A stretch of DNA of 64,000 nucleotides from Flavobacterium sp. (GCA_016714905.1 JADKBW010000002.1:124001-188000); one strand, 5' to 3'; positions 27,276-36,391 are shown, numbered from the stretch's first letter. Notes: a model not told the origin generated them from the sequence alone. Program-made: numbers and translations.

Positions 27276-28148
27276 ATGAAAGCATACGTTTTTCCGGGGC
27301 AAGGCGCCCAATTTACCGGAATGGGTAAAGAATTATATGAAACTTCAACTTTGGCCAAAGATCTATTTGAAAAAGCCAATGAAATTCTCGGCTTCCGTAT
27401 TACGGATATTATGTTTGAAGGAACCGCAGAGCAATTGAAAGAAACCAATGTTACGCAACCCGCCGTGTTTTTACATTCCGTAATCTTAGCCAAAACGTTA
27501 CAAGATTTCAAACCAGAAATGGTAGCCGGACATTCTTTAGGCGAATTTTCAGCTTTGGTTGCCAATGGCGCTTTGTCTTTTGAAGATGGATTGAAATTGG
27601 TTTCACAACGAGCGCAAGCAATGCAAAAAGCATGTGAGATCAAACCATCCACCATGGCTGCTGTTTTGGGATTAGACGACAAAATTGTAGAAGATGTTTG
27701 TGCGTCAATTGATGGAATTGTAGTCGCTGCAAATTATAATTGTCCAGGGCAATTGGTTATTTCTGGTGAATTCTCATCCGTTGAAAAAGCTTGTGAAGCC
27801 ATGAAAGAAGCGGGAGCCAAACGCGCATTATTATTACCAGTTGGCGGCGCTTTTCATTCGCCAATGATGGAGCCTGCACGTGAAGAATTGGCCGCGGCTA
27901 TCGAGGCTACGACCTTTTCGACTCCTATTTGCCCAGTATATCAAAACGTGACCGCTGCTGCAGTTTCAGATCCGAATGAGATAAAGAAAAATCTCATTAT
28001 ACAACTTACTGCTCCAGTCCGTTGGACTCAGTCGGTGCAACAAATGATTGCCGATGGAGCTACTTCATTTACGGAAGTTGGACCGGGTAAAGTTTTGGTT
28101 GGATTGGTTAATAAGATAGATAAGGAAGTCGAAACAATATCCGCATAA
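27276..28148 (+). CDS. fabD: Malonyl-CoA:ACP transacylase
   Basis: Loads malonyl groups onto acyl carrier protein for type II fatty acid synthesis in the cytosol. The 290-residue protein has PGQGAQFTGMG, the nucleophile elbow GHSLGEFSAL with the active Ser, an Arg in SQRAQAMQ, PVGGAFHSPMM with the catalytic His, and EVGPGKVLVGL. It stands alone rather than in a fab cluster. A strong terminator follows. Confidence 0.96.
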   Translation: MKAYVFPGQGAQFTGMGKELYETSTLAKDLFEKANEILGFRITDIMFEGTAEQLKETNVTQPAVFLHSVILAKTLQDFKPEMVAGHSLGEFSALVANGALSFEDGLKLVSQRAQAMQKACEIKPSTMAAVLGLDDKIVEDVCASIDGIVVAANYNCPGQLVISGEFSSVEKACEAMKEAGAKRALLLPVGGAFHSPMMEPAREELAAAIEATTFSTPICPVYQNVTAAAVSDPNEIKKNLIIQLTAPVRWTQSVQQMIADGATSFTEVGPGKVLVGLVNKIDKEVETISA

Positions 28149-28171
28149 ACAACACGACCACGTCATTGAAT

Positions 28172-28207
28172 AAAATCCTCATAAACAGATGTTTGTGAGG
28201 ATTTTCT
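28172..28207 (+). terminator. Intrinsic terminator after fabD
   Basis: AAAATCCTCA-TAAAC pairs with GTTTG-TGAGGATTTT around AGAT, followed by a T-rich tail. Confidence 0.72.
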
Positions 28208-28241
28208 TTTTACATTTGAATTACATTTAAATCGAAATCCT

Positions 28242-29678
28242 ATGAAAATCAAGAACAAAGACTTTACGATAGGAACAACTTTTCTTCTTTTTTTTTCGAT
28301 CACTTTATTATTTGGACAAAATGAAAATAGATTTTCTCCAATAGATAGCGGTGGTTTTGAATACACTAAAAATGATGAACAAAATCCGTGCATTAGTGCG
28401 GAGGAATACGCTAGAATTGAAAACGAAATTAGCGCCAATGTAGCGAAAATTGGGTTTGCCAATCGAAGTGCTAATAGTGCTTTAACAACTTCTCTTAGTT
28501 GGCCATTACGCCCTGCTGCGGGTTTTTCGCAATGTAATTATCACTTTATTGCTGCCTATGTAGACCAAAATACTGCAACGACTGCCATACAAGATTACAA
28601 TTGCGAATCGAATACTTATGATGGGCATCAGGGCACAGATATCTCAATTTGGCCGTATGCTTTTTACAAAATGGATAATAGTCAAATTGAAGTTATTGCA
28701 GCGGCACCAGGAACCATCATTCAGCGCGCCGACGGTAATTTTGATCGAAATTGTGTTTCTAATACGATTCCCGCCAATTCTATAATTATTCAACACGCAG
28801 ATGGGACCTATGCGATGTATTGGCATATGAAGAATGGAAGTGTCACTTCAAAAACTGTAGGACAAACGGTCGAGGTCGGCGAATATTTAGGAGTCGTTGG
28901 AAGTTCGGGCAGTTCTTCGGGGCCACATTTACATTTTGAAATTCGAACGTCCGCTGCGAGCAATTCCTATAAAGATCCATTTGCAGGAACTTGTAATTTA
29001 CTGAATGCGACCTCTTGGTGGGCAAGTCAAAATGCACATACAAACCCAGCCATTTTTAAAGTTTCTGTAAACACCACCGATTTGGTTGCCCCTGGTTGTC
29101 CAACAACGGAAACGCCTAACGAAAGTGATTCTTTCACCATCCCATTTCAGGGCGCAGGTTTGGCCCCAGGATATGCAAAATTTTATATTTTTCTGCGAGA
29201 AGCCACTGTGGGAACCAGTGTTGACTTGAAAATATTAAATCCAAATGGAAGCACCTTTAACAGCTGGACGTACCCAATTTCGACATTTTATAAAGTAAGT
29301 TATTGGGGGTTTTCAAAAGTATTGCCCACAGCTCCTGGACTATACACTTTTCAAGCGACGTATAATGGAGTAACCTGTTCTAAGACCTTTCAAATACAAA
29401 ATCCATTGGGGATTTCTTCAAATGAATTGACAGAATTGGTACTTTACCCGAATCCGGTAAAAGATCAACTTCACTTAATCGGAAATGCGATAGAAAACGC
29501 AAATTACTCGCTTTCGTTCATGACTATTTCGGGGCAAATTATTAGGAAAGAACAATTTGAGACCCGCAACAATGAAATAGAAAAGTCAATTTCAGTTTCT
29601 GACTTTCCAGCGGGAATTTACTTTTTAGAAGTTACTGGACCCCATTCCAAATTGGTAAAGAAAATCATTAAACAATAA
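28242..29678 (+). CDS. M23 family metallopeptidase with T9SS sorting domain
   Basis: A 478-residue secreted LytM-type zinc endopeptidase, expected to cut peptidoglycan or other Gly-rich peptides. It has a signal peptide (near 8-27), and the M23 domain at about 125-245 shows HQGTDIS (His and Asp zinc ligands), MYWHMKNGSV and GPHLHFEIR (catalytic and zinc His). A beta-rich middle domain follows. The C-terminal type A sorting domain (ELVLYPNPVKDQLHL ... FPAGIYFLEV ... KKIIKQ) targets it to type IX secretion. A TACATTTG box at 28211-28218 may be its -7 element. Confidence 0.92.
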   Translation: MKIKNKDFTIGTTFLLFFSITLLFGQNENRFSPIDSGGFEYTKNDEQNPCISAEEYARIENEISANVAKIGFANRSANSALTTSLSWPLRPAAGFSQCNYHFIAAYVDQNTATTAIQDYNCESNTYDGHQGTDISIWPYAFYKMDNSQIEVIAAAPGTIIQRADGNFDRNCVSNTIPANSIIIQHADGTYAMYWHMKNGSVTSKTVGQTVEVGEYLGVVGSSGSSSGPHLHFEIRTSAASNSYKDPFAGTCNLLNATSWWASQNAHTNPAIFKVSVNTTDLVAPGCPTTETPNESDSFTIPFQGAGLAPGYAKFYIFLREATVGTSVDLKILNPNGSTFNSWTYPISTFYKVSYWGFSKVLPTAPGLYTFQATYNGVTCSKTFQIQNPLGISSNELTELVLYPNPVKDQLHLIGNAIENANYSLSFMTISGQIIRKEQFETRNNEIEKSISVSDFPAGIYFLEVTGPHSKLVKKIIKQ

Positions 29679-29707
29679 AAAAATCCCGAATACAAATTCG
29701 GGATTTT
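29677..29707. terminator. Bidirectional terminator, M23 gene / galE
   Basis: AAATCCCGAAT pairs with ATTCGGGATTT around ACAA, with A- and T-flanks, between convergent genes. Confidence 0.8.
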
Positions 29708-29735
29708 CTATCTTATAATCTCACAGTCTTACCAT

Positions 29736-30749
29736 CTAACTTCTAATTTTCTGTTCCCATTTCCAGGCGCTAGCTAAGGCCTGTTCAAGCGTAGATTGTG
29801 CTTTCCATCCCAGAACTTGATTTGCTTTATCAGTATTGGCATAAGCGGATATGATATCTCCTTCTCTTCTACCGACAATTTTATAAGGTAATTTTTGGCC
29901 GCTAACTTTTTCGAAAGTATTGATGACTTCAAGCACAGAGCTTCCAGTTCCCGTTCCTAAATTGAAGGTTTCAACTTTAGCTAGATTCTTTTTATTGATT
30001 AGACGTTGCAATGCAATCACGTGTGCTTTGGCTAGATCAACCACATGAATATAATCGCGAATACAAGTCCCGTCTGGAGTCGGATAATCATCACCGTAAA
30101 CCGATAATTCCTTGCGTAAACCGATGCCTGTTTGGGTAATAAATGGAATAAGATTTTGTGGAACACCAATTGGCAATTCCCCAATTTCAGCAGATGGATG
30201 TGCACCCATCGGATTGAAATAACGCAATAATATAGCGTTGATACCGCTTACTTTACACACTTCATTGATAATCTCTTCCCCTATTTGTTTGGTATTTCCG
30301 TAAGGAGAAATGGCAGGTTGTACTGGCGCATCTTCTGTAATCGGCATTTTCTCCGCTTCACCATAAACCGTACAAGAAGAACTAAAGATGAAATTAGCTT
30401 CTGGTTTTTCCTGCAACTCTTGAAGTATATAAACTAAGGTTGAGAGGTTGTTTTCGTAATAAAGTAATGGGTTTTCGACACTTTCCCCAACTGCTTTCGA
30501 AGCGGCAAAATGTATGATGCCCGAAACATCTTGATGCTTTTTGAAGAAATTTTGAACTGCTATTTTTTCCCGCAAATCCATTTTTTCGAAAAGAGGTGTT
30601 TTGCCAGTGATAGCAACAATCCCTTTCAGCACCTCTTCAGATGAATTAGAAAGATTGTCAATGATGACTACCTCAAATCCTTCGTTTTGCAATTCAACTA
30701 CGGTATGTGAACCGATAAATCCTAAACCTCCTGTAACTAATACTTTCAT
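29736..30749 (-). CDS. galE: UDP-glucose 4-epimerase
   Basis: Interconverts UDP-glucose and UDP-galactose for surface polysaccharide synthesis. The 337-residue short-chain dehydrogenase shows the NAD loop TGGLGFIGSH, FAASKAVGESVENPL, FSSSCTVYG with the catalytic Ser/Thr, SPYGNTKQIGEE (YxxxK), LRYFNPMGAHPS and RREGDIISAYA. Element E2 and a sugar aminotransferase gene lie upstream on the same strand, suggesting a nucleotide-sugar group. Confidence 0.95.
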   Translation of the reverse strand: MKVLVTGGLGFIGSHTVVELQNEGFEVVIIDNLSNSSEEVLKGIVAITGKTPLFEKMDLREKIAVQNFFKKHQDVSGIIHFAASKAVGESVENPLLYYENNLSTLVYILQELQEKPEANFIFSSSCTVYGEAEKMPITEDAPVQPAISPYGNTKQIGEEIINEVCKVSGINAILLRYFNPMGAHPSAEIGELPIGVPQNLIPFITQTGIGLRKELSVYGDDYPTPDGTCIRDYIHVVDLAKAHVIALQRLINKKNLAKVETFNLGTGTGSSVLEVINTFEKVSGQKLPYKIVGRREGDIISAYANTDKANQVLGWKAQSTLEQALASAWKWEQKIRS

Positions 30750-30777
30750 ATTTATCCTATTGTTGTTAACGAGTAGA

Positions 30778-30849
30778 ATGCCCTAGCCCTGATAGAGCCG
30801 ATATCCTCGGAATGCAATGGAGAGATAAAGGCGAAAGCAGGAAATAGCT
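30778..30849 (-). repeat. Structured intergenic element E2 (type A)
   Basis: Read on the minus strand it starts AGCTATTTCCTGCT and ends ATCAGGGCTAGGGCATT, matching E1 at both ends with a shorter, different middle. AGC/GCT and CCTG/CAGG can close it as in E1, which fits a conserved fold. It starts 8 nt after the stop of the aminotransferase gene and precedes galE in the sense direction. No promoter is evident. Confidence 0.6.
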
Positions 30850-30857
30850 TCTAAAAA

Positions 30858-31988
30858 TTATTTAAAAAACTCTAAAACGGCGTTGGTAATGTATTGAATT
30901 TGCTCATCTTCCAATTCGGTGTGCATCGGGAGCGAAATGACTTCCTTGATCAATTGATTCGTCACTGGAAAATCCTCTTCTTTATATCTTGGGTCCGTGT
31001 ACGCTTTTTGGCTGTGCAATGGAATTGGATAATAAATCGCACATGGAATTTCTTTTTCCAACAAATGTTGCATCAAGGCATCGCGGTCTCCATCGATAAT
31101 TCGCAACGTATATTGATGAAAAACGTGGCAATCGCAAATATCACAAATGGAAGGCGCGATGATGTTTTTGTGACCTTCGAAAGCAGCGGTATATTTTCTT
31201 GCCGCATTTTGACGGGCTTGACAATACGCATCTAAATGAGGTAATTTTGCATTTAAAACCGCAGCTTGAATACTGTCTAAACGAGAGTTGACTCCAACCA
31301 CATCATGGTGATAACGCACATACATCCCGTGATTTGCGATACCTCTAATTTTGTGAGCCAATGCATCGTCGTTAGTAAAAATCGCACCACCATCTCCATA
31401 ACAACCTAGGTTTTTAGAAGGGAAAAAAGAGGTTGACGCCACATGTCCAATCGTTCCTGCTTTCCTTTTGGTTCCGTCAGAAAATTTACAGTTTGCGCCG
31501 ATAGCTTGGGCGTTGTCTTCAATTACGTACAAATTGTGCTCTTTGGCTATTTGCATAATCGCTTCCATATTGGCGGCGCGACCGAACAAATGTACCGGAA
31601 CAATTGCTTTGGTTTTTGGAGTAATGGCTTTCTTAATCGCTTCGATAGAAATATTCATATTGACCAGATCTACATCTACCAAAACAGGCGTCAACTGGAG
31701 TAAAGCAATTACTTCAACAGTCGCAGCGAATGTAAAATCGGCGGTGATTACTTCATCGCCTGGTTTCAAGTCCAATCCCATCATAGCGATTTGCAGCGCA
31801 TCTGTTCCGTTAGCACAAGGAATGACGTGTTTTACATCGAGATATTCTTCGAGGTTTTTTTGGAAAGACTGCACTTGAGGTCCATTGATATAGGTATTGG
31901 TATCTAGAACTTCTTGAATCGAAGCGTTTACTGTCGCGGCAATTTTATCGTATTGACTTTTAAGGTCAACCATTTGGATTTTTTTCAT
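30858..31988 (-). CDS. DegT/DnrJ/EryC1/StrS family sugar aminotransferase
   Basis: A 376-residue PLP enzyme that aminates keto-sugar nucleotides for surface glycans. It shows ANGTDALQIAMMGL, ADFTFAATVEVI, IEDNAQAIGA (PLP-stacking Asp), TSFFPSKNLGCYGDGGA with the Schiff-base Lys, NSRLDSIQAAVL and YYPIPLHSQKAY. The start is ATG 31988 (KKIQMVDLKSQYDK). An in-frame ATG at 32009 would lie upstream of the expected transcription start of the promoter at 32011-32040. The sugar substrate is unknown. Confidence 0.93.
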   Translation of the reverse strand: MKKIQMVDLKSQYDKIAATVNASIQEVLDTNTYINGPQVQSFQKNLEEYLDVKHVIPCANGTDALQIAMMGLDLKPGDEVITADFTFAATVEVIALLQLTPVLVDVDLVNMNISIEAIKKAITPKTKAIVPVHLFGRAANMEAIMQIAKEHNLYVIEDNAQAIGANCKFSDGTKRKAGTIGHVASTSFFPSKNLGCYGDGGAIFTNDDALAHKIRGIANHGMYVRYHHDVVGVNSRLDSIQAAVLNAKLPHLDAYCQARQNAARKYTAAFEGHKNIIAPSICDICDCHVFHQYTLRIIDGDRDALMQHLLEKEIPCAIYYPIPLHSQKAYTDPRYKEEDFPVTNQLIKEVISLPMHTELEDEQIQYITNAVLEFFK

Positions 31989-32010
31989 GTAGCTGTAAAT
32001 TAAATGCACG

Positions 32011-32040
32011 CAAAATTAGTAATTAATTGATGGGTGACAA
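32011..32040 (-). promoter_or_regulatory. Promoter of the DegT aminotransferase gene
   Basis: On the minus strand TTG (32038-32040), exactly 19 nt, then TAATTTTG (32011-32018). Transcription should begin a few bases further on, near 32005, which decides the downstream start codon for the gene. Confidence 0.62.
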
Positions 32041-32087
32041 TAAAAATTATATAAACTAATGTATTTTAGCGACACAATTTGGGAGCT

Positions 32088-33328
32088 ATGTTTTTTTTGT
32101 ATAATCTATTGGTGACTTTTGCTGGTTTTTGTATAAAAATCTTGGCTGTTTTCAATCCGAAAATGGAGCAATTTGTGGAAGGCCGGAAATTGGTGTTTGA
32201 AACTTTAGCAACAAGAATTAGTGCTAAAGACAAAACCATTTGGTTTCATGCTGCCTCTCTAGGCGAATACGAGCAAGGCTTGCCAGTGATCGAAAAAATG
32301 AAAATTAACTATCCAGACCACAAGATTGTTTTGACCTTCTTTTCACCTTCTGGCTTTGAAGTTCGAAAGAACAATACCATTGCAGACGTTACGGTCTACT
32401 TACCATTAGATACCAAAAAAGATGCAATAAAATTTATCGAATTGGTTCATCCTGAGATGGTATTTTTTATCAAATATGAATATTGGCCGAACTATTTACA
32501 GGAGTTAAAAAAACAATCAATTTCTACTTATCTGATATCAGGAATTTTTAGAAAAGACCAGTTGTTTTTTAAATGGTATGGCGGATTTTATCGAAGCGCT
32601 TTGGATAGTTTTGAACATTTCTTTGTGCAAAATTCCAATTCAAAAGATTTGCTATTTCAATTAGGAAAAGCAAACGCGACGGTTTCTGGCGACACCCGAT
32701 TTGATCGTGTAGCCGCTATTTTGGAAAAAGACAATCATTTGGACTTTGTGACGGAATTTAAGAATAATCAACTCACAATTGTCGTTGGAAGTTCATGGCC
32801 AAAGGATGAAAAAATCTTGGTGGATTATATCAATTCAATGACCCATCAAGTGAAATTTATTATTGCGCCACACAATATTAAAAAGAGCAGATTGAAGAAT
32901 TGCAAAAGTCGATTGTAAAGAAAACGGTTTTGTTTTCTGAAAGAGAAGGAAAAAACTTGAGCGGATATGAGGTGTTGATTATTGATACGATTGGGATTTT
33001 AACCAAAATTTATAGTGAAGCGGATATCGCCTATGTTGGTGGTGGATATGGAAATCCTGGCGTTCACAACTTGTTAGAACCAGCTACTTTCGGCGTTCCG
33101 ATTGTTCTTGGACCGAATTATTCCCATTTTGCTGAAGCCACTGCATTGGTCAATTTGGGTGGTTGTGATGTAGTATCAAACGAAAATGAATTGAAAGAAA
33201 CATTCGATAATTTAATTCAAAATTCAGATATTCGAGCGGAGAAAGGTCATATTTGCAGCACTTTTGTGAAAATGAATACAGGTGCTTTAGAAACTATTCT
33301 GGAGTACATTTCTAAACGAACGAGATAA
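32088..33328 (+). CDS. waaA: Kdo transferase (frameshifted)
   Basis: Transfers Kdo from CMP-Kdo to lipid A precursor at the inner membrane. A 413-residue GT30 glycosyltransferase: N-terminal membrane anchor (FFLYNLLVTFAGFCIKI), WFHAASLGEYEQGLPVIEKM, LTFFSPSGFEV, FFIKYEYWPNYLQEL and, in the second half, AYVGGGYGNPGVHNLLEPATFGVPIVLGPNY. The frame breaks after APHNIKK. Adding one A to the five-A run at 32880-32884 gives a continuous protein (KEQIEELQKSIVKK). The start is ATG 32088; an in-frame TTG at 32079 is not needed. The enzyme is usually essential, so sequence error is likely. Confidence 0.93.
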
Positions 33329-33355
33329 AATAAATCAAAATTAAAATAAAACAAT

Positions 33356-35506
33356 ATGAAAATTTTAAAAGTACTCTTATTACTATTTGTTATTCAACTT
33401 CATGCACAACAAGGCGGCATGTGGATTCCTTCATTATTGCAGGGAATGAATGAAAAAGAGATGAAGAATTTGGGAATGAAAATGTCAATTTCTGATATTT
33501 ATGATGTGAATAAGTCGAGTTTGAAGGATGCTGTTCCACAATTTAATGGCGGTTGTACTTCGGAGGTCATTTCGCCTAAGGGTTTGCTCCTAACGAATCA
33601 TCACTGCGGTTTTGATGAAATACAAAGTCACTCTTCGGTAGAACATGATTACTTGACAGACGGTTTTTGGGCCTACAAATTGGAAGACGAATTGCCTAAT
33701 CCTGATTTGGAAGTTACTTTTATAGTAAGAATTGAAGATGTAACAACGAAAGTCTTAGAAGGTGTTGCCACTTTGACCTCTGAAGCAGATAAACAGAAGA
33801 AAATTCAAGAGAACATCGCGTCTTTAAACAAATCACTGCCGAAAGAAAGTTGGCAAGAAAATAAAATCAGGACCTTTTTTGAAGGCAATCAATACATGCT
33901 TTTTGTGACGGAAAGTTATAAGGATGTGAGATTGGTGGGTGCGCCACCTTCGGCTATTGGAAAATTTGGTTCCGATACAGACAATTGGGTTTGGCCAAGA
34001 CACACTGGAGATTTTTCCTTGTTCAGAATTTACGCTGACAAGAACAATCGCCCGGCCGCGTACTCTAAAGACAACGTACCTTATACACCAAGACATTTCT
34101 TGCCAATTTCTCTTGATGGCGTAGCGGAAGACGATTTTACATTAGTTTTCGGTTATCCTGGAAAGACCAACGAATATTTACCGGCAGTTGCTATTGAGCA
34201 AATTGTTAATGAATTGAATCCAGCAAAAATTGAGATCCGTGATAAGGCTTTGAAAGTTCAAGATGGATTTATGAGAAAAGACAATGCGATTAAGATTCAA
34301 TACGCCTCTAAATATGCAGGTATTGCGAATTATTGGAAAAAATGGATTGGAGAAACGCAAGGTTTGAAGAAATCAGACGCTGTTGCCATAAAGAAAAAAC
34401 AAGAAGCCGCATTCAGAGAGAAAGTTGTTAAAGCGGGAAAGACAGCTGAATATGGAAATCTATTGACCGATTTTGAAAAGAACTATACTGAAATTGCTCC
34501 TTATGCTTTGAGTCGAGATTATTTTATAGAAGTGGTTTTGCGAAATACAGAACTTTTGAATGTTGCCTATAAGATGTACCAATTAGAACAACTGAATACG
34601 ACTAAAGGCGAACAAGCGTTCACTGATAGAAAAAATAACCTAATTAGCGGACTAGGCGATTTCTACAAAGACTTTAATCCCGCAGTTGATGAAAAAGTTT
34701 TTGAGCAATTAATTGAATTGTATGCCACTAAATCTCCTAAAGCATTTCTTCCAACTAGTCTATTAAATGCAAACATCAAAGAACTGACTAGCTCATTATA
34801 TACTAGTTCAAAATTGATATCTTTTGCAGGAACTAAAGAACTATTAACTGGTGACACAAAAACAATTTTAACAAATCTAAATAACGACAAAGGCTATTTA
34901 TTGGTGAAAGAAATGGCGGATAAATATCTCAAAGAAGTGGCGCCAAAATATGATGAAATCAACTTAAGAAATTTGGCTTTGCAGCGAACCTATATGAAAG
35001 CGCAATTAGAATTGAATAAAGAATCGAGAATTTTTCCGGATGCCAATAGCACTTTGCGAGTTACCTACGGAAAAGTAAAAGGATATGAACCTAAAGACGC
35101 TACTATTTACAAACCCTTCACTTATTTAGATGGTGTTTTAGAAAAATATATTCCCGGTGATTATGAATTTGATGTTCCAAAAAAATTGATTGACCTATAT
35201 AAAACCAAAGACTACGGAATGTATGGTGTAAAAGGTAAAATGCCTGTTTGCTTTATTGGCACGAACCACACCACTGGAGGAAATTCTGGAAGCCCCGCCA
35301 TCGACGCAAAAGGAAACTTAATTGGGTTGAATTTCGACCGAGTTTGGGAAGGAACAATGAGTGATATTTACTACGATCCTGCCATTTGTAGAAACGTAAT
35401 GGTAGATGTAAGGTACATTTTATTTATCATTGATAAGTATGCCAACGCCAAAAACCTTATCGAAGAAATGAGAATTACCCATCCAAAACAAAAAATAAAA
35501 AAATAA
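33356..35506 (+). CDS. S46 family dipeptidyl-peptidase (DPP7/DPP11 type)
   Basis: A 716-residue exported serine peptidase that removes dipeptides from peptide N-termini in the periplasm. It has a signal peptide (KILKVLLLLFVIQLHAQ), GGMWIPSLL, the catalytic His in LLTNHHCGF, Asp in SDTDNWVWPRHTGDFS and Ser in TTGGNSGSPAID. Downstream, GLNFDRVWEGTMSD has Arg at the position that sets P1 preference, where DPP11 enzymes (Asp/Glu) carry Arg and DPP7 carries Gly. A DPP11-like acidic specificity is therefore inferred. The gene is 27 nt after waaA on the same strand. Confidence 0.93.
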   Translation: MKILKVLLLLFVIQLHAQQGGMWIPSLLQGMNEKEMKNLGMKMSISDIYDVNKSSLKDAVPQFNGGCTSEVISPKGLLLTNHHCGFDEIQSHSSVEHDYLTDGFWAYKLEDELPNPDLEVTFIVRIEDVTTKVLEGVATLTSEADKQKKIQENIASLNKSLPKESWQENKIRTFFEGNQYMLFVTESYKDVRLVGAPPSAIGKFGSDTDNWVWPRHTGDFSLFRIYADKNNRPAAYSKDNVPYTPRHFLPISLDGVAEDDFTLVFGYPGKTNEYLPAVAIEQIVNELNPAKIEIRDKALKVQDGFMRKDNAIKIQYASKYAGIANYWKKWIGETQGLKKSDAVAIKKKQEAAFREKVVKAGKTAEYGNLLTDFEKNYTEIAPYALSRDYFIEVVLRNTELLNVAYKMYQLEQLNTTKGEQAFTDRKNNLISGLGDFYKDFNPAVDEKVFEQLIELYATKSPKAFLPTSLLNANIKELTSSLYTSSKLISFAGTKELLTGDTKTILTNLNNDKGYLLVKEMADKYLKEVAPKYDEINLRNLALQRTYMKAQLELNKESRIFPDANSTLRVTYGKVKGYEPKDATIYKPFTYLDGVLEKYIPGDYEFDVPKKLIDLYKTKDYGMYGVKGKMPVCFIGTNHTTGGNSGSPAIDAKGNLIGLNFDRVWEGTMSDIYYDPAICRNVMVDVRYILFIIDKYANAKNLIEEMRITHPKQKIKK

Positions 35507-35666
35507 AACGTAGGTTTTTTTCATAATTAATTTCATAAACATAGCGATATGTTAAATTTACTGTGAATTTAATTTAAATGAACAACTTCATTTTTTTGGC
35601 ATAATACTTGGTAAACAGAGCGCAGTTGCAATAGAATGTAAATTTTGAAAAAAAAATTGAAAAATA

Positions 35667-35696
35667 TTTTTCCATAATAAAAAATTTATATCTTTG
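35667..35696 (+). promoter_or_regulatory. Promoter of the Ala-rich lipoprotein gene
   Basis: TTT (35667-35669) in place of TTG, exactly 19 nt, then TATCTTTG (35689-35696), 37 nt before the start codon. The upstream ~150 nt (35507-35666) is AT-rich with no feature I can name. Confidence 0.48.
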
Positions 35697-35733
35697 CCTC
35701 GAATTAATAATTAACCTTTTATAATTAAGTAAG

Positions 35734-35952
35734 ATGAAAAAAGTATTTTTAAGTTTAGCTGTAATCGCTGCATTAACTGTAGTATCTTGTAAACAAGCTG
35801 AAGCTCCTGCTGAAGAAGCTCCAATGACTGAAGAAGTTGCTCCTGCTGTAGAAGAAGCTCCTGCTGCTGTTGACACTGCTGCTGCTGCTGCTGAAGCTGC
35901 TCCTGCTGCTGATGCTGCTGCTGCTCCTGCTGCTGAAGAAGCAAAAAAATAA
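35734..35952 (+). CDS. Small Ala/Glu/Pro-rich lipoprotein
   Basis: A 72-residue protein with a lipoprotein signal (KKVFLSLAVIAALTVVSC; Cys 19 is the lipidation site). The mature part is almost only Ala, Glu, Pro, Val and Asp, in AEEAP- and AAPAA-type units, and ends EEAKK. Ala is encoded nearly always by GCT, so the DNA is a triplet-like GCT tract. It is acidic and probably disordered or helical. The consensus-like promoter, its own terminator and the biased codon use suggest strong expression. Similar short lipoproteins are common in Flavobacterium, but I know of no function. A poly-Gln reading on the other strand is a shadow. Confidence 0.8.
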   Translation: MKKVFLSLAVIAALTVVSCKQAEAPAEEAPMTEEVAPAVEEAPAAVDTAAAAAEAAPAADAAAAPAAEEAKK

Positions 35953-35976
35953 TTAGAAATTACTTCTAAAAATTTT

Positions 35977-36003
35977 AAAACCACGCTTAGCGTGGTTTTT
36001 TTA
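35977..36003 (+). terminator. Intrinsic terminator after the Ala-rich lipoprotein
   Basis: AAAACCACGC pairs with GCGTGGTTTT around TTA, followed by a T-run. A very strong stem. Confidence 0.85.
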
Positions 36004-36040
36004 TTTGGCAACATTTGAAATGTTGAAATAGGCATAAATA

Positions 36041-36075
36041 AAAAAAGCTTCAAACTGTTGTTTGAAGCTTTTTTG
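36041..36075 (-). terminator. Terminator of the tRNA-Gly/tRNA-Leu transcript
   Basis: AAAAAGCTTCAAAC pairs with GTTTGAAGCTTTTTT around a TGTT loop, immediately past the 3' end of tRNA-Leu on the minus strand. Confidence 0.82.
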
Positions 36076-36161
36076 TACTCAGAGCGGGACTTGAACCCGC
36101 ACGAACATTGCTGTTCACTGGATTTTAAGTCCAGCGTGTCTACCAATTTCACCATCCGAGC
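36076..36161 (-). tRNA. tRNA-Leu (anticodon UAA)
   Basis: An 86-nt class II tRNA on the minus strand: acceptor GCTCGGA with TCTGAGT, a D-arm ending GGTAGACAC, anticodon stem CTGGA/TCCAG with loop CTTAAAA, a long variable arm (TGAACAGCAATGTTCG) and T-arm GCGGGTTCAAGTCCCGC. The discriminator is A. It is the second gene of the tRNA pair. Confidence 0.95.
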
Positions 36162-36173
36162 GAGATCAACTTG

Positions 36174-36246
36174 AGCGAAAAACGGGGCTCGAACCCGCGA
36201 CCTCGACCTTGGCAAGGTCGCGCTCTACCAACTGAGCTATTTTCGC
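36174..36246 (-). tRNA. tRNA-Gly (anticodon GCC)
   Basis: A 73-nt cloverleaf on the minus strand: acceptor GCGAAAA/TTTTCGC, D-arm AGCTCAGTTGG, anticodon stem CGACC/GGTCG with loop TTGCCAA, T-arm CGGGTTCGAGCCCCG and discriminator U. It is 12 nt from tRNA-Leu, so one transcript is likely. Confidence 0.96.
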
Positions 36247-36293
36247 ATTTCAATCTTTTAAAGAACTGCCTTACTTGTTTCGTAATGCGAGGG

Positions 36294-36323
36294 CAAATTT
36301 AATACTTTAATTCAATTTTACAA
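36294..36323 (-). promoter_or_regulatory. Promoter of the tRNA-Gly/tRNA-Leu operon
   Basis: On the minus strand TTG (36321-36323), exactly 19 nt, then TAAATTTG (36294-36301), a full consensus promoter 47 nt before tRNA-Gly. Confidence 0.62.
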
Positions 36324-36391
36324 GCCTTTTCAGAAAAAAAAGAATGTGTTTTTATAACGCCCTGAATCACTATTCTTTAATCATAAATTTT

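Noticed and set aside
28163..28462. Minus-strand 99-residue frame over the start of the M23 gene
   Set aside because: It is antisense to a clear signal peptide and crosses the fabD terminator.
35711..35944. A poly-Gln/Leu minus-strand frame
   Set aside because: The reverse reading of GCT repeats gives such runs; no start signal or homology.
35574..36215. A 213-residue minus-strand open frame over the Ala-rich gene and two tRNAs
   Set aside because: It is antisense to a gene with clear signals and runs through both tRNA genes; its composition is a by-product of the GCT tract.
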